Source: Microbacterium natoriense (lineage in GTDB: Bacteria > Actinomycetota > Actinomycetes > Actinomycetales > Microbacteriaceae). Taken from it: a stretch of 64,000 bases of DNA. The DNA lies in the NCBI RefSeq assembly GCF_030816295.1, contig NZ_JAUSXV010000001.1, positions 1 to 64,000 of the forward strand, written 5' to 3'. Position numbers and translations under genes: made by a program. This document shows, in pieces, positions 37,125-45,249 of this stretch; the first letter of the stretch is position 1, and the number at the start of each line of letters is the position of its first letter. The notes under the pieces were generated by a model. It had not been told where the DNA came from. It saw only the letters and a program-made list of their open reading frames with translations, and made no database searches.

Positions 37125-38273
37125 TCAGCGCAGGCCGGCGAAGAAGGTGCGGATGTCGGCGGCGAGAACCTCGGGGCGCTCGAGGGCGGCGAAGTGCCCT
37201 CCTTCCTCGAAGCGGCTCCAGTGCACGATGTTCGAGTTGTCGCGCTCGGCGAAGACGCGGATCGTCTGGAAGTCGTCCTTGAACACGGCGACCCCGGTCG
37301 GCGCCTGGTTGATGTGCGGCTCGGCCTCGACGCGGGCGTTCTCGAGATAGCTGCGGGACATGCCGGATGCCGCGTTCGCGAACCAGTTCACGCTGACCTC
37401 GAGCAATATCTTCTCCAGCGGCACGAGCGAGGTGCCGTTGCCGAAGGAGTTGAACAGCTCGCTGTAGGCGAGCAGGCCGATCGGCGAGTCGCTGATGCCC
37501 ACCGCCACCGTCTGCGGGCGCGACGAGTTCATCGTGTTGTAGCCGCCGACCGACTGGAACCACTGCATGTGCTCGAGCCCGGCGTAGTCCTGCGGTTCGA
37601 GCTTCTCGAACTCGGCCGGGTCGCCCGAAGGGAACGAGAACAGCTGCAGCACGTGCAGTCCCAGGAAGCCCTCGGGGTTGAGCAGCCCGAGCTCGCGGGC
37701 GACCATCGCGCCGTTGTCGGAGCCGTGGATGCCGTAATTGTCGTACCCGAGCCCGCGCATCAGCCGGTCGTAGGCCGCCGCGACCTTCGCGGTCGTCCAG
37801 CCTGCCGAGGCCAGGGGCTGAGAGAAGCCGTAGCCCGGAACGTCCGGAATCACGACGTCGAAGGCGTCCTCCGCACGGCCGCCGTGCGCCACAGGGTCAG
37901 TGAGCAGGTCGATCAGCTCGAGGTAGTCGATGGCGGAGCCGGGATAGGTGTGTGCGAGGAGCAGCGGTGTCGCGCCGGCGTGAACGGAGCGGACGTGGAT
38001 GAAGTGGATGCTCTGTCCGTCGATCTCGGTCGTGAAGTGCGGGACGGAGTTGATGCGCTCCTGAGCCGCTGTCCAGTCGAAGTCGCGCCACGCTGCCAGA
38101 GCCTCGCGGAGGTAGGAGTTCGGGGTGCCGGCATCCCAGTCGCCAGCGTCGCCGACCTCTGTCGGTGACGGCTGGGGAAGGCGGGTGCGGGCCAGGCGAT
38201 CCTGCAGATCGGCGACCTCGGCGGCGGTGACCGAGACGGTGAAGGGGCTGAAGGTGAGGTTCGTGTTTTCCAT
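37125..38273 (-). CDS. Epoxide hydrolase family alpha/beta-hydrolase
   Basis: A 382-aa hydrolase with the N-terminal epoxide hydrolase domain (LTFSPFTVSV, RLPQPSP) followed by the alpha/beta core. HTYPGS is the oxyanion HGxP-equivalent, the nucleophile is the Asp in GIHGSDNGAMVAREL, and the base is the His in EEGGHFAALERPE. DVVIPDVPGYGFSQPL is typical. It would open an epoxide by a covalent ester intermediate; substrate is unknown. The ATG at 38273 has TACTCT exactly six bases upstream. It is divergent from a WYL regulator, which may control it. Confidence 0.88.
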   Translation of the reverse strand: MENTNLTFSPFTVSVTAAEVADLQDRLARTRLPQPSPTEVGDAGDWDAGTPNSYLREALAAWRDFDWTAAQERINSVPHFTTEIDGQSIHFIHVRSVHAGATPLLLAHTYPGSAIDYLELIDLLTDPVAHGGRAEDAFDVVIPDVPGYGFSQPLASAGWTTAKVAAAYDRLMRGLGYDNYGIHGSDNGAMVARELGLLNPEGFLGLHVLQLFSFPSGDPAEFEKLEPQDYAGLEHMQWFQSVGGYNTMNSSRPQTVAVGISDSPIGLLAYSELFNSFGNGTSLVPLEKILLEVSVNWFANAASGMSRSYLENARVEAEPHINQAPTGVAVFKDDFQTIRVFAERDNSNIVHWSRFEEGGHFAALERPEVLAADIRTFFAGLR

Positions 38274-38342
38274 ATCTCGAGAGTAGAAACGCAATAGGCT
38301 GGATTCGTTCCTAATCGAAGAACTTCTTTCGAGAGGATGCCG

Positions 38343-39335
38343 ATGGCCGATCCGACCGCCCGCCTGCTCGCCCTGCTGGGTCTGCTGCAGACCGGGACGG
38401 AGCGCTCAGGCAGCGAACTCGCCGCCCGCCTCGGCGTCTCCGGCCGCACCGTCCGCCACGACATCGAGCGGCTCCGCGACCTCGGCTATCCCGTCGACGC
38501 GAGTCGCGGCTCGATCGGCGGCTATCGGCTCGGTGCCGGAGGGAAGCTCCCGCCGCTGCTGCTCGACGACGAGGAGGCCGTGGCGGTCACGGTCGGGCTC
38601 CGCGCAGCGGCCGGAATCGCGGGCGTGGCCGAATCCGGGGCGAGGGCGCTCGCCAAGCTCGAGCAGGTGCTCCCCTCGCACCTGCGCCCGACGGTCGACG
38701 CCCTGCGGTCGAGCGTCGACCGTGCCCCCGAGAACAACGACACCGATGCGCCGGACCCCGAGGTCGACGCCGCGTCTCTCCAGGCCATCGCCGGCGCGAT
38801 CCGCAACACGGAATGGCTGCGCTTCGACTACGAGGGCGCCCCTTCGCTGGTCGAACCGTACAGATTGCTCACCTGGCATCGACGCTGGTATCTCGTCGCG
38901 CGCGATCCTGAGGCGGGCGAATGGGGCACGTACCGCGTCGACTGGATGGACCTGCGGATGCCGACGCGTCGCCGCTTCGATCCGACACCGCTGCCCGGTG
39001 GCGACTACACGGCGTTCGCGATGCGCACGATCGCGGTGAGCGGCTGGGTCGTGCACGCGCGCCTGCGCATAGACGCTCCCGCGGAGGCGGTGCTCGATCG
39101 CATCCACGCCGCGGTCGGCGTCGTCGAACCGGTCGACGACAGCCACTGCATCCTCGTCACCGGCGCCGACAGCCTCGACACGGTCGCCGCCTACATCGGG
39201 ATGCTGATGATGGACTTCACGGTGGAGAGCCCGCCGGAGCTGATCCCTCGGCTGCGGCTGCTGTCGGAGCGCTACGCACGCGCGGTCGCCGGCAGCGCGC
39301 CAGCCCCGGCATCCGCTCCTACCTCCGAGCTCTGA
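38343..39335 (+). CDS. HTH/WYL-domain transcriptional regulator (YafY/PafC type)
   Basis: A 330-aa regulator with a DeoR-like HTH at the N-terminus (GSELAARLGVSGRTVRHDIE RLRDLGYPVDASRG), a linker, a WYL domain around residues 145-215 (LRFDYEGAPSLVEPYRL, RRWYLVARD) and a C-terminal WCX-type extension. WYL proteins sense nucleic acids or small ligands. The ATG at 38343 is preferred to that at 38337 because the GAGAGG site would touch the earlier one. Placement opposite the epoxide hydrolase suggests that gene as its target. Confidence 0.87.
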   Translation: MADPTARLLALLGLLQTGTERSGSELAARLGVSGRTVRHDIERLRDLGYPVDASRGSIGGYRLGAGGKLPPLLLDDEEAVAVTVGLRAAAGIAGVAESGARALAKLEQVLPSHLRPTVDALRSSVDRAPENNDTDAPDPEVDAASLQAIAGAIRNTEWLRFDYEGAPSLVEPYRLLTWHRRWYLVARDPEAGEWGTYRVDWMDLRMPTRRRFDPTPLPGGDYTAFAMRTIAVSGWVVHARLRIDAPAEAVLDRIHAAVGVVEPVDDSHCILVTGADSLDTVAAYIGMLMMDFTVESPPELIPRLRLLSERYARAVAGSAPAPASAPTSEL

Positions 39336-39420
39336 CACCGATACCCCCACCTGACGCCGAGACCCCCACCTGTTCGCGTGAACAGATGGGGGTCTCGGTG
39401 ATAAGCGGGGGTCTCGGCGC
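39333..39420. repeat. Cluster of CGCCGAGACCCCC palindromic units, copy 2
   Basis: Two direct near-copies of TGACGCCGAGACCCCCACC (39333-39351 and 39352-39370) are followed by two inverted copies (GGGGGTCTCGG at 39388 and again at 39407). The middle pair forms a 19-bp stem hairpin. The first unit overlaps the stop codon of the WYL gene. The same core occurs at 37026. Confidence 0.75.
39357..39398. terminator. 19-bp stem hairpin between convergent genes
   Basis: CCGAGACCCCCACCTGTTC pairs with GAACAGATGGGGGTCTCGG around a GCGT loop with one mismatch. It stands between the WYL gene and convergent glyQS and is probably a shared terminator built from the repeat element. Confidence 0.7.
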
Positions 39421-39447
39421 GGCTGGCGCACGAGGCGCGGCCGTGCG

Positions 39448-40833
39448 TCAGGCGCCCTTCAGGCGCTCCGCGAGGTACCGCTCGAGCTCGTCGATCGAGA
39501 CGCGCTCCTGCGCCATCGTGTCGCGGTCGCGCACGGTGACGGCGCGGTCGTCGAGGGAGTCGAAGTCGACCGTGACGCAGAACGGCGTGCCGATCTCGTC
39601 CTGACGACGGTAGCGGCGGCCGATGGCGCCGGCGTCGTCGAAGTCGATCGCCCATGATCCGCGCAGCGTGTCGGCGACCTCGCGCGCCAGCGGCGAGAGG
39701 TTCTCGTTGCGGCTGAGCGGGAGCACGGCCACCTTGACCGGGGCCAGACGCGGGTCGAGGCGCAGCACTGTGCGCACGTCGGTGCCGCCCTTGGCGTTCG
39801 GCACTTCCTCCTCGACGTAGGCGTCGACGAGGAACGCCATCATGGCGCGGGTGAGGCCGAAGGACGGCTCGATGACGTACGGGGTGTACCGCTCGCCCGA
39901 GGCCTGGTCGAAGTACGACAGCGACGACCCGGAGGCCTCGCTGTGGCTCGACAGGTCGTAGTCGGTGCGATTGGCGACGCCCATGAGCTCGCCCCACTCC
40001 TTGCCCTGGAAGCCGAAGCGGTACTCGACGTCGATGGTGCCGGCCGAGTAGTGTGCGCGGTCCTCTTCGGGGACGTCGAAACGACGCATGTTGTCGGCGT
40101 CGATGCCGAGATCGATGAACCAGTTCCAGCAGGCCTCGACCCAGTGTTCGAACCACTCCTGCGCCTCGGCGGGCGGGGTGAAGTACTCGATCTCCATCTG
40201 CTCGAACTCGCGGGTGCGGAAGATGAAGTTGCCGGGGGTGATCTCGTTGCGGAACGCCTTGCCGACCTGGCCGATGCCGAACGGAGGCTTCTTGCGCGAT
40301 GCGGTGAGCACGTTCGAGAAGTTCACGAAGATGCCCTGCGCGGTCTCGGGGCGCAGGAAGTACATGCCTGACTCGTCGTCGACGACACCGAGGTAGGTCT
40401 TCACCAGGCCCGAGAACGCCTTGGGCTCTGTGTACTGGCCCTTGGTACCGCAGTTCGGGCAGGGAATGTCGGCGAGGCCGTTCTCGGCCTTTCGGCCCTT
40501 GCGCGCCTCGAAGTCCTCGATGAGGTTGTCAGCGCGGAAGCGCTTGTGGCACTGGAGGCACTCGACCAGCGGGTCGGTGAAGGTCGCGACGTGACCCGAC
40601 GCCTCCCACACGCGCTTGGGCAGGATGATGCTCGAGTCCAGGCCGACCATGTCGCCACGGCCGCGCACGAACGTCTGCCACCACTGCCGGCGGATGTTCT
40701 CCTTGAGTTCCGTCCCGAGGGGTCCGTAGTCCCAAGCGGACCGCGAACCGCCGTAGATCTCACCCGCTTGGAAGACGAACCCGCGGTGGCGGGCAAGGGC
40801 GATGACCTTGTCTAGACGGGACTGTTCGGCCAC
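39448..40833 (-). CDS. glyQS: Glycyl-tRNA synthetase (alpha2 type)
   Basis: A 461-aa class II aminoacyl-tRNA synthetase that charges tRNA(Gly). [23 protein letters not shown] begins the catalytic core, a Cys4 zinc site is seen as ECLQCHKR and PCPNCG, motif 2 is [19 protein letters not shown], and motif 3 is [14 protein letters not shown]. The C-terminal anticodon-binding domain is present. The start is GTG. A minus-strand -10 TAGAAT at 40887-40892 implies a leader of about 45 nt, too short for a T-box. Confidence 0.96.
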   Translation of the reverse strand: MAEQSRLDKVIALARHRGFVFQAGEIYGGSRSAWDYGPLGTELKENIRRQWWQTFVRGRGDMVGLDSSIILPKRVWEASGHVATFTDPLVECLQCHKRFRADNLIEDFEARKGRKAENGLADIPCPNCGTKGQYTEPKAFSGLVKTYLGVVDDESGMYFLRPETAQGIFVNFSNVLTASRKKPPFGIGQVGKAFRNEITPGNFIFRTREFEQMEIEYFTPPAEAQEWFEHWVEACWNWFIDLGIDADNMRRFDVPEEDRAHYSAGTIDVEYRFGFQGKEWGELMGVANRTDYDLSSHSEASGSSLSYFDQASGERYTPYVIEPSFGLTRAMMAFLVDAYVEEEVPNAKGGTDVRTVLRLDPRLAPVKVAVLPLSRNENLSPLAREVADTLRGSWAIDFDDAGAIGRRYRRQDEIGTPFCVTVDFDSLDDRAVTVRDRDTMAQERVSIDELERYLAERLKGA

Positions 40834-41014
40834 GGTGGCTCCAATGGTCGGATGCGGGTGAGGAACCCGTGAACGCGGGCCTCTCCATTCTATCCGCGCG
40901 TGCTCCGCCGCAACTCTCGCTCACGCGACCCGCGCCACCGCGGTACGCACGAGCCACCAGCGAATCCACGTCAGCCGGACGGTGGCCGGTCGACATCGTG
41001 GTGGCGCGCGGCGC

Positions 41015-41704
41015 TCAGGGCGTGAAGAGGTAGCCGCGCTCGACGTCGAAGCCCGCGATGCGCAGGCCCCGGCCGAGCCGGTCCTCCATCTCGGAGCGCA
41101 GACGCAGACGCCACTCGTGCGCGGCATCCGCATCGGTCTCCCGCAGCGACTCCACATCCGTGGGAATGGCGAGGGTGTCGACCACGGCATCGGATGCCGG
41201 GGGCTTCGCGATGTCGGCGAGCGCCCACTCGACGTCGAGGCGGTCGCTCTCGTCACCCGCATCCCCTCCGCCGAAGATGCCGTATTGGTTGACCGCGTAA
41301 CCCGTCACCCTGGCGCCGAGCACGGTGAGGAAGAAGTGCGCGTTGCGCGCGACGAGCGGGTCGAACGTCCAGCTGATGCGGCCGACCTCGCGCGAGAACG
41401 CCCACTGCCGCTGGTGCTCCTTGAGTTCGCGCCCCCAGCCGCGACCGCGGTACTCGGGACGCAGGGCCGTGATGTGCGAGTGCATCGCGCGCCGCCCCGG
41501 CTCGCCGAAGAAGGCGATCGACGCGCCCACCATTCGCTCCTCACCGTCCTCGCCGTCGAACAGGCCGACCACGTAGTTGCCCGATTGCTGCAAGGCGCGG
41601 AGCGTGCCGGCGTCGACGACCCGTTCGGGGCCGCGGATGGAGTCCAGCAGAGCCTGGGCGTCGAGGATGAGTTCTACGGTGTCGAGATCGCGGATGGTGC
41701 GCAC
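41015..41704 (-). CDS. GNAT family N-acetyltransferase
   Basis: A 229-aa acetyltransferase with the acetyl-CoA-binding segment LRPEYRGRGWGRELKEHQRQ near residue 90 preceded by MHSHITA. The long C-terminal half, with GYAVNQYGIFGG and a conserved R.R.EMEDRL.RGL end, matches a group of 220-270 aa GNAT proteins of unknown substrate. CAGACT lies exactly six bases before the GTG start (leaderless form). The 180-base gap to glyQS shows only the glyQS promoter. Confidence 0.82.
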   Translation of the reverse strand: MRTIRDLDTVELILDAQALLDSIRGPERVVDAGTLRALQQSGNYVVGLFDGEDGEERMVGASIAFFGEPGRRAMHSHITALRPEYRGRGWGRELKEHQRQWAFSREVGRISWTFDPLVARNAHFFLTVLGARVTGYAVNQYGIFGGGDAGDESDRLDVEWALADIAKPPASDAVVDTLAIPTDVESLRETDADAAHEWRLRLRSEMEDRLGRGLRIAGFDVERGYLFTP

Positions 41705-41854
41705 GGGTCCAGTCTGCCCCTCTCAGACGGATCGCGGAACCTCGCCCCGCCGGAGGGCGGTGCCGCCGCCGGCGCTGGTCGAGTTCTGCGCTCTTCAACC
41801 GTCCGGCGGTTCCGGATCGTCCAGGATGTCGGACGGCAGTGCCAGACTCGAGCC

Positions 41855-42265
41855 ATGCAGCAACGTGTCAGCTTCATCACCCTCGCCGTCTCCGACCTCG
41901 CTCGCAGCCGCGCCTTCTACGTCGAGGGCCTCGGCTGGGAGCCCGTGTTCTCCGGCGACGACGTGCTCATGTTCCCCGTCGCGGATCGGGTGATCCTGTC
42001 GCTGTGGTCGATCGAGGGCTTCACGGCCGAGCTCGGCGAGGCACCGGCATCCGGTGTCGCACCGATCACCCTCGCGCACAATCTCGCCACCCCCGCCGAG
42101 GTCGACGATGTGCTCGCCGAGGCCGCTCTGCTCGGGGCCCCGGTCAGTCCTGGTGTGCAGCGGGAGTGGGGCGGGTACTCGGGGTACTTCACCGACCCCG
42201 ACGGCTTCCGCTGGGAGATCGCGGTCAACCCCGGCGAGACGGGCGAGTTCGTCCTGCCATCGTGA
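41855..42265 (+). CDS. VOC family protein (glyoxalase/dioxygenase fold)
   Basis: A 136-aa vicinal-oxygen-chelate fold protein with two beta-alpha-beta units: FITLAVSDLARSRAFYVEGL GWEP at the start and GYSGYFTDPDGFRWEIAVNP at the end. The final Glu in W-E could be a metal ligand. Lyase, dioxygenase or antibiotic-sequestering activity cannot be told apart from sequence. CAGACT lies exactly six bases before the ATG. Confidence 0.83.
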   Translation: MQQRVSFITLAVSDLARSRAFYVEGLGWEPVFSGDDVLMFPVADRVILSLWSIEGFTAELGEAPASGVAPITLAHNLATPAEVDDVLAEAALLGAPVSPGVQREWGGYSGYFTDPDGFRWEIAVNPGETGEFVLPS

Positions 42266-42321
42266 CCCGGCAGTTCTGCGCCGACGCGCCCCGCTCTCCG
42301 GAACGCCGATAGCCTGAACCG

Positions 42322-43764
42322 ATGGGAGAGAACGACGAGCGCGCACGCAGACGACTCTCCCGCAGTTCCCCGAAATGGGCGATCGTCGCCGTCCTGGCAT
42401 TCGCCGGTCTCTGCTCGTCGTTCATGTTCACGCTCGTCGTGCCGCTGCAGGCCGAGCTCCCCCACCTGCTGAACGCGTCTCGCGAAGACACCACGTGGGT
42501 CGTCACGATCACGCTCCTCGTCGCCGCCGTCGCCACGCCGATCTCCGGTCGGCTGGGTGACATGTACGGCAAGCGCCGGGTCATCATCGTGCTGCTCGCG
42601 CTCCTCATCGTGGGCTCGACGATCGCGGCGCTGTCGGGCTCGATCGTGGGCGTCATCATCGGCCGCGCCCTGCAGGGGGCTGTGACCGGCGTGGTGCCGC
42701 TCGGCATCGCCGTGATGCGCGACACCCTGCCGCCCGAGCGGTTGGGCACGGCGGTCGCACTCATGAGCGCGACGATGGGCGTCGGCGGGGCGATCGGGAT
42801 GCCGGTGGCCGCGATCCTCGCCGAGAACGCCGACTGGCACTGGCTGTTCTGGCTCGCAGCGGCACTGGGCGCGATCGGACTCCTGCTGGTCGTCGTCACC
42901 GTCCCCGAGGACGTGCTCCGCTCCTCCGGTCGGCTCGACGTGATCGGCGCCATCGGCCTTGCGATCGGACTCACCGGAATCCTGCTGTTCGTCTCCCGCG
43001 GCGCGGAGTGGGGATGGACCGCTCCGCTCACGCTCACCTGCGTCATCGGCGGCATCATGGTGCTGCTCGTCTGGGGCTGGTACCAGCTGCGCACGAAGGA
43101 CCCCCTGCTCGACCTGCGCGTCGCCGCCCGCCCCGCCGTGCTGTTCACCAACATCGCCGCGATCGGCATGGGCTTCGCCCTGTTCGCCTCGAACGTCACG
43201 TTCCCTCAGCTCCTCGAGATGCCGGTCGGCAGCGGCTCGGGGTTCGGACTCGACATGGTGGGCGCCTCACTCATCATCATGCCGGCCGGTCTCGTGATGA
43301 TGGTCATCTCCCCGCTCTCCGGCTGGCTCGAGCGCACGGTCGGCCCCAGACCGCTCTTCACCGTCGGCGCCGTCGCGATCGTGCTCGCCTACGTGTTCGT
43401 GCTGCTGTGGTCGAGCGAGGTCTGGCACATCTTCGTCGCCAACCTCCTCATCGGCGTCGGTATCGGCTTCACGTTCGCAGCGATGCCGATGATCATCATG
43501 CGCTCCGTGCCGGCGAACGAGACCGGCGCCTCGAACGGCTTGAACGCGCTCTTCCGCTCGGTCGGCACGTCGAGCGCCTCGGCGGTGATGGGCGGGGTGC
43601 TCGCGGCGATGAGCGTGACGGTCGACGGCGTCGCCGTGCCGACGCGCGCCGCGTTCGACGTATGCTTCTGGCTCGCGATCGTGGCCGGAGCCGTGGCCGT
43701 CGTGCTGTCGCTGTTCATTCCCCGGCAGCGCTCGGCCGAGCAGCATCCGTCGCTGCCGAGCTGA
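42322..43764 (+). CDS. MFS transporter, DHA2-like drug exporter
   Basis: A 480-aa permease with about 14 membrane segments. After a basic cytoplasmic N-terminus (RARRRLSRSSPKW) it shows the MFS loop motif GRLGDMYGKRRVI between segments 2 and 3, the antiporter motif C region GVGGAIGMPVAA in segment 5, and further segments to residue 465. Proton-coupled export of a drug or metabolite is the family role; substrate unknown. TAGCCT lies exactly six bases before the ATG, so it is probably leaderless. No adjacent regulator. Confidence 0.87.
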   Translation: MGENDERARRRLSRSSPKWAIVAVLAFAGLCSSFMFTLVVPLQAELPHLLNASREDTTWVVTITLLVAAVATPISGRLGDMYGKRRVIIVLLALLIVGSTIAALSGSIVGVIIGRALQGAVTGVVPLGIAVMRDTLPPERLGTAVALMSATMGVGGAIGMPVAAILAENADWHWLFWLAAALGAIGLLLVVVTVPEDVLRSSGRLDVIGAIGLAIGLTGILLFVSRGAEWGWTAPLTLTCVIGGIMVLLVWGWYQLRTKDPLLDLRVAARPAVLFTNIAAIGMGFALFASNVTFPQLLEMPVGSGSGFGLDMVGASLIIMPAGLVMMVISPLSGWLERTVGPRPLFTVGAVAIVLAYVFVLLWSSEVWHIFVANLLIGVGIGFTFAAMPMIIMRSVPANETGASNGLNALFRSVGTSSASAVMGGVLAAMSVTVDGVAVPTRAAFDVCFWLAIVAGAVAVVLSLFIPRQRSAEQHPSLPS

Positions 43765-43767
43765 CCG

Positions 43768-44169
43768 TCAGCGCGTGATCTCGCGCGGATCGGGGTCGCC
43801 GTCGCGCGGCGGACGCAACCGGTCGGGGATCGGCCACGCCAGCGTGAACTGCGCGGTCGCCGGACGGGTCATGTCGCCGAAGTCGTCGATCTTCACCACG
43901 ATCCTGCCGGGCGCACCCGCTTCGTCGGGCGTGACCTCGACGATGCGCACGCGCAGCGGACGATCGCCTTCGCCCTCCAGCATCCAGGGTTCCGCGAGCC
44001 AGGCGATGCCGTGCTCTTCGAGTGCGGCCTCTGCGTCCAGCCATTCGACGGGAGCGGATGCCGGGCGCCCGAGCACGTCGACGGCGATCCATTCGTCGCC
44101 TTCCGGGTGTATCCAGCCGAGGAGCTCTCCGTCGTCACGGCGATGCGGGGTCCAGTCGGGGTGAGGCAT
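43768..44169 (-). CDS. Conserved hypothetical protein
   Basis: A 133-aa soluble acidic protein, unrecognised. It is rich in Trp and Pro (PHPDWTPHRR, LAWPIPDRLRPP), with a beta-rich centre (RPLRVRIVEVTPDE, GRIVVKIDDFGD). TAGCAT lies exactly six bases upstream of the ATG with no ribosome site. It is convergent with the MFS gene; the stop codons are three bases apart and no terminator is visible between them. Confidence 0.7.
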   Translation of the reverse strand: MPHPDWTPHRRDDGELLGWIHPEGDEWIAVDVLGRPASAPVEWLDAEAALEEHGIAWLAEPWMLEGEGDRPLRVRIVEVTPDEAGAPGRIVVKIDDFGDMTRPATAQFTLAWPIPDRLRPPRDGDPDPREITR

Positions 44170-44194
44170 GCCTCGATGCTAGACGGCTGGAGAA

Positions 44195-45175
44195 CTAGTG
44201 CGTGTACTCCATGAGTTCGACGCCGAGGACGCGAAATGCGTCGTGCGCGCGCAGCCGGTGCGCGATCGAGAGATCGTCGAAGCAGACGATGAGCGAGTAG
44301 GCGACGCCTGCACGGGGTCCGGCCAGCACACCGGCCTCGGCCCGCACACCGCGGTCACGGCCGGTCTTGTTGATGAACAGCAGCCCGTGGGCGTCGTGGT
44401 CGTGCGCGAACGGATCGAGGCCGGTGGATGCCGCCACGAGGCTGAGATCCTGGTTGAGGCTGAGCCACTCGGACACCTGGGCGCTCACCGCCGCATCGAC
44501 GACCTGCGAGTTGACCAGAGCGGAGAACAGGCCCGCGAGTTCACGAGACGAGCCCACCGCGACGTGCGGGGCGTCGTCGGGACCGCGCTGGTCGCGGAAG
44601 CGGTCGAGCAGCGCCGTGCGTCGCAGCCCCAACGACTCGATGCGCTCGCGCACGCGGTCGTGACCGACCTTCTGCAGCAGCGCATTCGCCGCGATCGGAT
44701 CACCCGCGGTGGCCGCGAGCACGGCGAGATCTTCCAGCGGCAGCGCCGGCGCGTGCAGGTGCCGCCACACCCCTGAGGTCGACACCTGATCGGTGGCGGC
44801 GCGCTCCACGATCTCGAGAGGATCGAGGGTTCCTGCCTCGAACGCGGCCGCGACCTCGACGAGCAACGGCACGACTCCGAGTCCCGCGATCGGCATTGTC
44901 ACGTGGTCGTCGCCGGAGAGCACGTGTACGTGGGAATCGAGGTCGACGACGTGCACCGACACCTGCACACCGGCATCCGCCAGCATCTCGAGAGAGCGCA
45001 GGGTCGAGGTGAACGACCGCTTGCCGATCGCCGCGCGGCGCGGCAGCCGCCGTACCGCGCGCTGAGACCGCCGACCTGACGGAGAGTCAGAGCTCGACGA
45101 GTGGCGGAAGCCTTCGACCGGCTCGGGAGCGCCCACGCGTGATCCTTTGAGGGGGGTTGGATTGCGGGATGCCAT
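44195..45175 (-). CDS. Beta-lactamase-fold protein lacking the catalytic serine and lysine
   Basis: A 326-aa protein with the layout of class A beta-lactamase-like serine hydrolases: the fold helix ending PLLVEVAAAFEAG, the region around AANALLQKVG, and INKTGRDRGVRAEAGVL with an intact KTG. The SxxK motif is replaced by GLGV (TMPIAGLGVVPLL), and the SDN position reads DPIAAN, so the active site is gone. No signal peptide is seen. The first 25 or so codons read through a REP-like repeat (45111-45135), so the true start may be internal; GGGGAG ten bases before the ATG supports 45175 weakly. A ligand-binding or regulatory role is possible. Confidence 0.75.
   Translation of the reverse strand: MASRNPTPLKGSRVGAPEPVEGFRHSSSSDSPSGRRSQRAVRRLPRRAAIGKRSFTSTLRSLEMLADAGVQVSVHVVDLDSHVHVLSGDDHVTMPIAGLGVVPLLVEVAAAFEAGTLDPLEIVERAATDQVSTSGVWRHLHAPALPLEDLAVLAATAGDPIAANALLQKVGHDRVRERIESLGLRRTALLDRFRDQRGPDDAPHVAVGSSRELAGLFSALVNSQVVDAAVSAQVSEWLSLNQDLSLVAASTGLDPFAHDHDAHGLLFINKTGRDRGVRAEAGVLAGPRAGVAYSLIVCFDDLSIAHRLRAHDAFRVLGVELMEYTH
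45111..45135. repeat. REP-like element, copy 2, inside or before a coding start
   Basis: CCTTCGACCGGCTCGGGAGC followed by GCCCA resembles the element at 27999-28023. If the annotated start at 45175 is right, the repeat is translated as PEPVEG on the minus strand. Confidence 0.5.
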
Positions 45176-45249
45176 GGGGATGCACTCCCCAGCAGCACGG
45201 ATATCGTAACCCTCGTGAGTGAGGATCCTTCACGAACTCCGGAGAAAGG

